In this document: piece after piece, positions 58,501 through 64,000 of the stretch
Layout: every line of letters starts with the position of its first letter
How positions within the stretch are numbered: the first letter of the stretch is position 1
Assembly (NCBI GenBank): GCA_024138025.1
Contig: JAMXBD010002246.1
Location: 62,001-126,000, forward strand
Source of the DNA: Combretum micranthum
Lineage: Eukaryota > Streptophyta > Magnoliopsida > Myrtales > Combretaceae
Length of the DNA: 64,000 bases
Reading direction: 5' to 3'
The notes under the pieces: model-generated
Databases searched by the model: none
Told to the model about the DNA's origin: nothing
What the model saw: the letters and a program-made list of their open reading frames with translations, nothing else
Program-made: the position numbers and the translations under genes

Positions 58501-59727
58501 CTAGAGAAAAGAAATACTCGAAATGAGTATTTTATAGAAGTTTTACTTAAACTTCCTAATTCTATCTTGTTATTTTCATCAAAATTCAGATGAAGGGAAA
58601 TTTCAACTTAAAATAGCCATAACTTGTTCATTTCAACTCAGAATTTCACATATTAGATATTGTATTCTACCTACTTGAAACGATCTATCTATTTCTAAGT
58701 TATTTTTGACATTTAAAGCCATTTGGGTTTCAAAATGGGTCGATATAGATTTGACCCGAAGGTTCCAACCCTTAAATTGCAATTTTTCCTAAGTTTTTCT
58801 TCACTTTGACACTTTATAGCAAATATATAAATATTTATACTTTTGAAAATCATTTAATATTAACAATAACGCATATTATGCATGATCTTAGTCATATTGT
58901 CTTGAAAATAAAATTTCTAAATAATATTTATGAAAAATAGAGTTTTGTGAAATGTCATTTTTCAACTTGTGATTAAATTTGCCATTTTGCAATCATGTGG
59001 CTTAACAACAAAAATCATAGTTCAATACATATATTTAGGAATCTCAAAGGTTTTATATTTGTTCCAAGATTCTTATTTAACAATTTATTTTATAAAACAT
59101 GGTTTTACTTATTTGTGACCTAAAGTTCTAAGTGTATTTCCTTTTAAAAATTTCCTAAGTCTGATTCTTAAACAAAATTTTAATTCTTAAATTTTGTAAA
59201 TAAGAAACTTAATTAAAGAAAAACATGGTTTTATATTAATTTAAAATTCATGAATATTTTATTTTCATATTAAACTTCTTTTTAATCATTATAAGTTTTA
59301 TTACCTCTAAAATGTTTTAAGTTTTAGCATGAGGAAAATTAAATGTGTAAGGACCCGGATTCACTACTAATTAAAACAGGTGCAAATCCAATTCCTCAGC
59401 CACATATAGGATTACATGTAAAGCTATTTGTAAAGAGAAAGTTTGTAGAATTGTTTGCCCAAACCTGTAGTAAAACCATTCCAATAGCATTTCGCTAAGG
59501 AAACCATAATATATATTACATTACAAAACCTTATTTTCCTTTTAAACATAGGTCTTAAGGCTATAATACATATATTTACATACTTAATATTACAAAACAT
59601 TGGTTTGAGATCAAACCTATATCAAAATACATGTATGATTATCAAAATATCTACCCATATATTACATTGTTCCAAAACATATTTCTTCTAATCTATTACA
59701 ATAGATTTCCTTATAAGTTCGGGGTTC

Positions 59728-59798
59728 CTAGTCAAAAAAGTCTTCAAAATCAGTTCCATAACCCATTTGAGTATAAAACTCATCATCATCATCAACAC
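59728..59798 (-). other. LTR acidic microexon, family A (solo LTR 59,346-62,068)
   Basis: Phase G|GT: GVDDDDEFYTQMGYGTDF, then EDFFD and TAG. The acceptor is intact. The DEFY and GYGTDF blocks match all sister copies although the flanking DNA is strongly diverged. Confidence 0.65.
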
Positions 59799-60243
59799 CT
59801 AAAAGAGAAGATCATGAGCTAAAGGCCCAATACACAAGCAACAAAAGCAAATATGTAGTGACAAGTATTCTTAGACTAAATGCAATGCATCAACTATCCA
59901 TTTATTATCTATTAGTTAAGTTTATAAATCAACAAAGGAGTATTCAAATTCTGGATAAGCCATGGGGTATCTAGGGGTCCTAAGTAATGACATAACGCTC
60001 AAGGGATTGATATAGACAGCCCAAATATTTATATCTCCTAAATGATATAACCGATAAAGAGAAAAGTAATTTCATCTAAGGTTAATAGTCATTACTCAAC
60101 TTTACTTAACTTAATCCATAATATCACTTAGTTCAACCAGTCCTATAAATATGAACTAAATCATATTATTTCCTTTTAAGAATAAGAAAATGTTACACTG
60201 TTACTATTCTTCCTATCAATTACCTACCGAGCCACTTATAAAA

Positions 60244-60303
60244 GTCATGACACCATGACAAGGGTGTCCTAAGTGCCTAAACTATCATGTCTGCTCGGAC
60301 ATG
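60244..60303 (-). other. Hairpin pair in solo LTR 59,346-62,068
   Basis: CATGTC/GACATG stem with a 6-base loop (60,286-60,303) and GTCAT/ATGAC stem with a 6-base loop (60,244-60,259). Same place in the LTR intron as the GATGCA hairpins, with loops changed and stems still paired. Confidence 0.6.
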
Positions 60304-63300
60304 GTTGCCGCTCCCTGGATCAAATTCAACGGCATAAAACACAATCAATACAGACATTTATTAACCCATTTCAATTAAGATTAATTTATACATGTCTATC
60401 CTAAGCAAACAATAACCAAGTTACTGTGTACTGACTTGTTACACAAAGGATCGGTAGATGCACTCAACTGACAAGGATAATCTGTAAGAAAATAATTCAA
60501 TTCATATAAAATTGAATATCATTCATAAACAATTCTTAAGTTTGCTATACAATGTAAAACATAACTAAAACCCATATTAAATCACAATTTGACATTCATT
60601 CATACACGCACATAACACATATGTATATACATAACATTCCTTTATTTAATTTTTTTTTCAAATAATAATTTAATTTAATTTTTTTTTATAAAAAATAGGT
60701 CAAAACCCATAGTGTACGACCATACGAGGGTGGTACAAACTTACACGAGTACAAGTATGCCCGCTAGAGGAAAAGAAAAAGAAAATTTTCATCAGAGGCC
60801 AGTAAAGGCTAGTACACGTGTGTAAGGGCCAATACATGCCAGATCATGTTAAAAAAAAAAATTGACCAGAGGCTAGTAAGGTCCTCTATACCCCTGTACA
60901 AAATGAAAAATCACCACCAGGCTTGTAAGGGGCTTTGTACCCGTACAAATGGAAAACATCACTTTTAGAGGCTTGTAAGGCCCTGTGCACACTCGTACAA
61001 CGCAACTTACTAGGGGTGTCGAAATCGCCTGTTTTCCAAACATCATTTTGTCATCTTTTTACACATTTTAAATCAATCCAAACACCATATAAACATCATA
61101 CAACTCATTACATGCAATTAACAACTCTAATTGCATATAAACTCTACTTCTCAAACATCCTACAACTTCATATCCATCATGAATCATCACCTATCCACAC
61201 TAACCTATTTTTCCCTCAAATAACTCTAACACTTCCCCATACTCCAACAACACACTTCAAGAACTCATTAAGTCCTTTAAACCAAATTATAGTACTAATG
61301 CTATAAACCAAGCACATGGATAGCCTCAAAATCACATTTAAACCATAAATTCCCATTAAAGCAAAGATTCATTCTTGCATGAAAACAAAGAAACAACTAA
61401 CTACAAAAGCATACAAAGCTTACCTTAACTTGTGGATGATAAGTGGGAGTGAATTCTTGGTGATTTGAGCAAGGAAACTTGATTAAAAAGGTTAGGAAAA
61501 TAAGCTTGAATTTTTCCACGAAGTTTGGTCTTTTTTTATCTATTTTTAGTCTATTTTTGCTTTGTTATTTGGACAAATAAAATAGTTGATATTTATCCTC
61601 ATTATGTTGACTTTAGGGGCAGATTTTAAAGTACAGAACAGAGGGCTTTGGGCTTTGTTTTGGCTTGGCTTTCGGCTTTGTTTAGTTAATAATTGGAGCT
61701 TGGGTTTGGGCTAAGAAAATCTACTATGTTAAGCTGTGGTTTTGGGTTGAGTTTGATTTTGAAAATTCAAGTTTAACATGAATTAAAACAACAATAAACA
61801 CTACTATCAATCACACTAACACACTATACTTATTTTTATCACATAAAACTTATCAACCATATTTATATATAATAAAAGTAATTTTAACAATATCAAATAT
61901 ACATAACACATTTATAAACTAATCATGCCATTTATCTATATTACTAATTCATACTAATATATCAATTTTCATTCAAGTCAACACTTAATAAAATTTTATA
62001 ATTTATTCAAATCAACATATATTTATATATATATATATCTAATTGTGCATGAAAATTAAGTTATTTCAAAATGAATGGCTTTTTCTAAATTTTTATTCTC
62101 ATAATAACTCTTTCTCTATTAATAGTTCTTCAACATTTTGGTATTTAAGGGGTCGTTTGGAAGAAAACTAAAATTTTGAGTTGTTACAAATGAGTAACTT
62201 CTTATTATAACTATTGTTTTAGCATTTTTCTTAATTTCATAAATTTTTACATTCTTAAAAATTGGATTCCTTGGGTTGTCTGTCTATTTTATTTTTTAAA
62301 TGAGTTTTTAACTAGTGAGTTGATTTTAAACTTAACTTGGAAAATAGTTATTTTTTTTTATTATTCGTCAAAGTGTTGGTATAAACCATCTAAATAAGTT
62401 TTTAAGAAAATTTTATATAGCAAAGTGTTATCAAAATTAAAATTTAACAATAATTATAGTTTAATATTTTGCAAAGCATGTAGTTGAACCATTATCCTAA
62501 GTCTTAGTGTAGGTTTCTTCTAAGTGTTAAAAAAATTATGTTTCTTGAGAGTTTAGTCCTACTTTTAAGTGAAAAAAAAAAATCCTTTTATTTCTTTGAA
62601 AACTCCATCAAGACAGCAGCATTATGATCATGCATGAATATGAACTTGTAGCTATGTAAGAAAAACAACTCATATGAAAAATAAAAGATATAAAGAATTA
62701 AATAAGCATATATATGGGAAAAAAAATTTTTTGAAGTCTTAGCTTGTATCACTTAGACATGGACAAGTTTCACAAAATGAAAAGAAAAGCATAAGAAAAC
62801 CTAAGGAAGAGAAAAAGAAAAAAATTATGGAAGTCTTAGATTTTTATTCAAGTCTTTCCAGGACCTAGAAATGGACAAGTCACATAAAGAAAAGCAAAAA
62901 AAGAATTAGATTTGTGTCAAGGTTCCCTACACTTAGATTATGGATAAGCCCTTAAAGAAAAGAAATAAAAAGTTTTGACTTGATGAGGACAAGTCTAAGA
63001 CTAGAATGACTAGTTTTAATTATTTAGCATGTAAAAAATAAATGTGCAAGTAAATAAAAGCATAAATAAAAGTTAAATTAGTGAGCATTAGGCTCTAAAA
63101 ATATATGTATATATACTCATACTTAATAATATATAGGAGTTAGGTTAGGAGCAAAAATAAAACAAAAACATAACAATATTTATAAATAACATGGTGTTAA
63201 ACAAGACATGAACAAGCTGTTATTTTCATGAGTTCTTCCCTAACATAAAGCTAATGGGGTTTTAGAAATCAAAACAACAAAAATGTTCATGTTATATTAA

Positions 63301-63520
63301 CATGAAAGAAAAAAAAAAGGATTTAGATTTTAACCTAAGGTTTATGAGGATGGATGGTGGTGGATGGTAGATGAATGAAAGAAAAATTTGCAAAAATTGT
63401 TGGGGAATGAGAATAGAAGGCTCATGGTTTTTGAAGGAGAAGAAGAGAGTTTGAGTAAAAATTTTGCAAGAGTTTTGCTAGGAAAAGAAATTGTGTGTAA
63501 AGAATAAAGGATGGATGGGA

Positions 63521-63528
63521 TATTTATA
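63521..63528 (-). promoter_or_regulatory. TATA box of the LTR from 57,301
   Basis: Minus-strand TATAAATA followed by a leader to the donor at 63,334, as in the sister at 56,188-56,195. Confidence 0.55.
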
Positions 63529-64000
63529 GAGTTTTGGAGTAGAAATTTATGTAAATAAAATTAATCGAAAAAAATGAAATAGATAGAAGAGAGAGGGGGG
63601 TGGACGGCACAATAGAGAGAGAAGGGGGAAATTTTATTAAAAAATAATTTTAGTAATAAAAAGTAAGTAAAGTTTAAGAGAAGTTTAGCAAAAATTAATA
63701 TTAGAAAAGTAAATATAAGAAATAGGTATATAGGTTGTAAGAAGTAGGTAGTCAGAAAAAGTAGAGATAAATGAATAGTAGTAAATAGTACTTGAATAAT
63801 AAATAAGACAAATAAAATACTGGTAGTAAGAAAAATACCAATAAATTGACTATATATGATATTTTTAGAAACTGAAAAATTCTAAAAGTGATATTTTATG
63901 AATCCTTATTTTATTACTAGTCTAAATATGTTATCGGATTATTTTCACCATTTTGCAGGCTAGAACCTTGATTTTAGAAATTGATCTCGTTCGGGTCCGA

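Larger units (their letters stand above)
59346..62068 (-). mobile_element. Solo LTR, Tekay-like (family A), inside the family B LTR
   Basis: Plus-strand TGTAAGGACCCGG at 59,346 and TTATTTCA at 62,068, with a perfect AAATG duplication (59,341-59,345; 62,069-62,073). Minus-strand donor AAG|GTAAGC at 61,423, acceptor CTTCTCTTTTAG ending at 59,799 (intron 1,625 bp), microexon 59,798-59,728, hairpins near 60,244-60,303. Confidence 0.9.
57301..64000 (-). mobile_element. Family B LTR, split and running off the window
   Basis: Plus-strand start TGTCACAACCCAAGGGATAC at 57,301 matches the 3' end of the solo LTR at 53,202. The match resumes after an inserted LTR (59,346-62,068) and continues to 64,000, where the sequence corresponds to about 56,690 of the sister, so roughly 200 bp are missing. 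Whether it is a solo LTR or the LTR of a full element cannot be seen. Confidence 0.75.

Overview
This is a gene desert from an AT-rich flowering-plant nuclear genome. No intact host gene, rRNA, tRNA or CRISPR array could be supported. Nearly everything recognisable is LTR-retrotransposon sequence of plant-specific lineages: a Tat/Ogre-like element, a Tekay/Del-type chromovirus, and a Ty1-copia element with SIRE-like features. Small non-autonomous DNA transposons are also present. Coding frames are full of stops and frameshifts, and LTR pairs differ mostly by transitions, as expected for old methylated heterochromatin. I cannot name the species.

Layout. (1) 1-11,924: a minus-strand Tat/Ogre-like element without recognisable gag-pol (LTRs 765-3,236 and 9,322-11,924), with a mosaic of unrelated tandem arrays next to its 3' LTR. 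Bases 1-764 repeat its 5' internal part, so the window enters an LTR-internal-LTR-internal tandem. (2) About 12,545-30,529: a decayed minus-strand Tekay chromovirus (gag, PR, RT, RNase H, IN and chromodomain recognisable). It is split just upstream of RT by a plus-strand copia element (17,884-25,948, TSD TTTTT), whose RNase H region is itself split by a fold-back MITE (23,182-23,558). (3) 30,530-34,472: mostly unassigned AT-rich DNA. (4) 34,478-37,087: a solo Tekay-like LTR. (5) 39,048 to about 47,960: a second, diverged Tat/Ogre-like LTR plus a stub of internal region, holding two solo LTRs (40,553-44,128 with TSD CAAAA; 45,134-47,920 with TSD AGCTT). (6) About 47,960-57,181: a poorly resolved minus-strand LTR element of Athila/Tat type, holding a hAT-like MITE (49,151-49,835, TSD GTATCTAC) and a solo LTR (53,202-56,900). 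(7) 57,301 to past 64,000: a further LTR split by a solo LTR (59,346-62,068, TSD AAATG).

The most interesting signal lies inside the LTRs. Six LTRs of two families (A: 28,048-30,529, 34,478-37,087, 59,346-62,068; B: 40,553-44,128, 53,202-56,900, and the LTR starting at 57,301), and less clearly a seventh (A: 45,134-47,920), share one plan. It runs: TATA box, short leader (usually without ATG), a GT donor, an intron-like stretch of about 1.5-1.6 kb (longer where another LTR has inserted), a pyrimidine-rich acceptor, then a short acidic and aromatic peptide frame ending in a stop. The peptide frame is conserved at protein level, with changes concentrated at third codon positions, and it begins exactly at the acceptor in the same phase. 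The family A intron also holds hairpins whose 6-base loop (GATGCA) is often constant while the stems change in a compensated way. One LTR carries four such hairpins in a row, three of them enclosed by a further closing stem.
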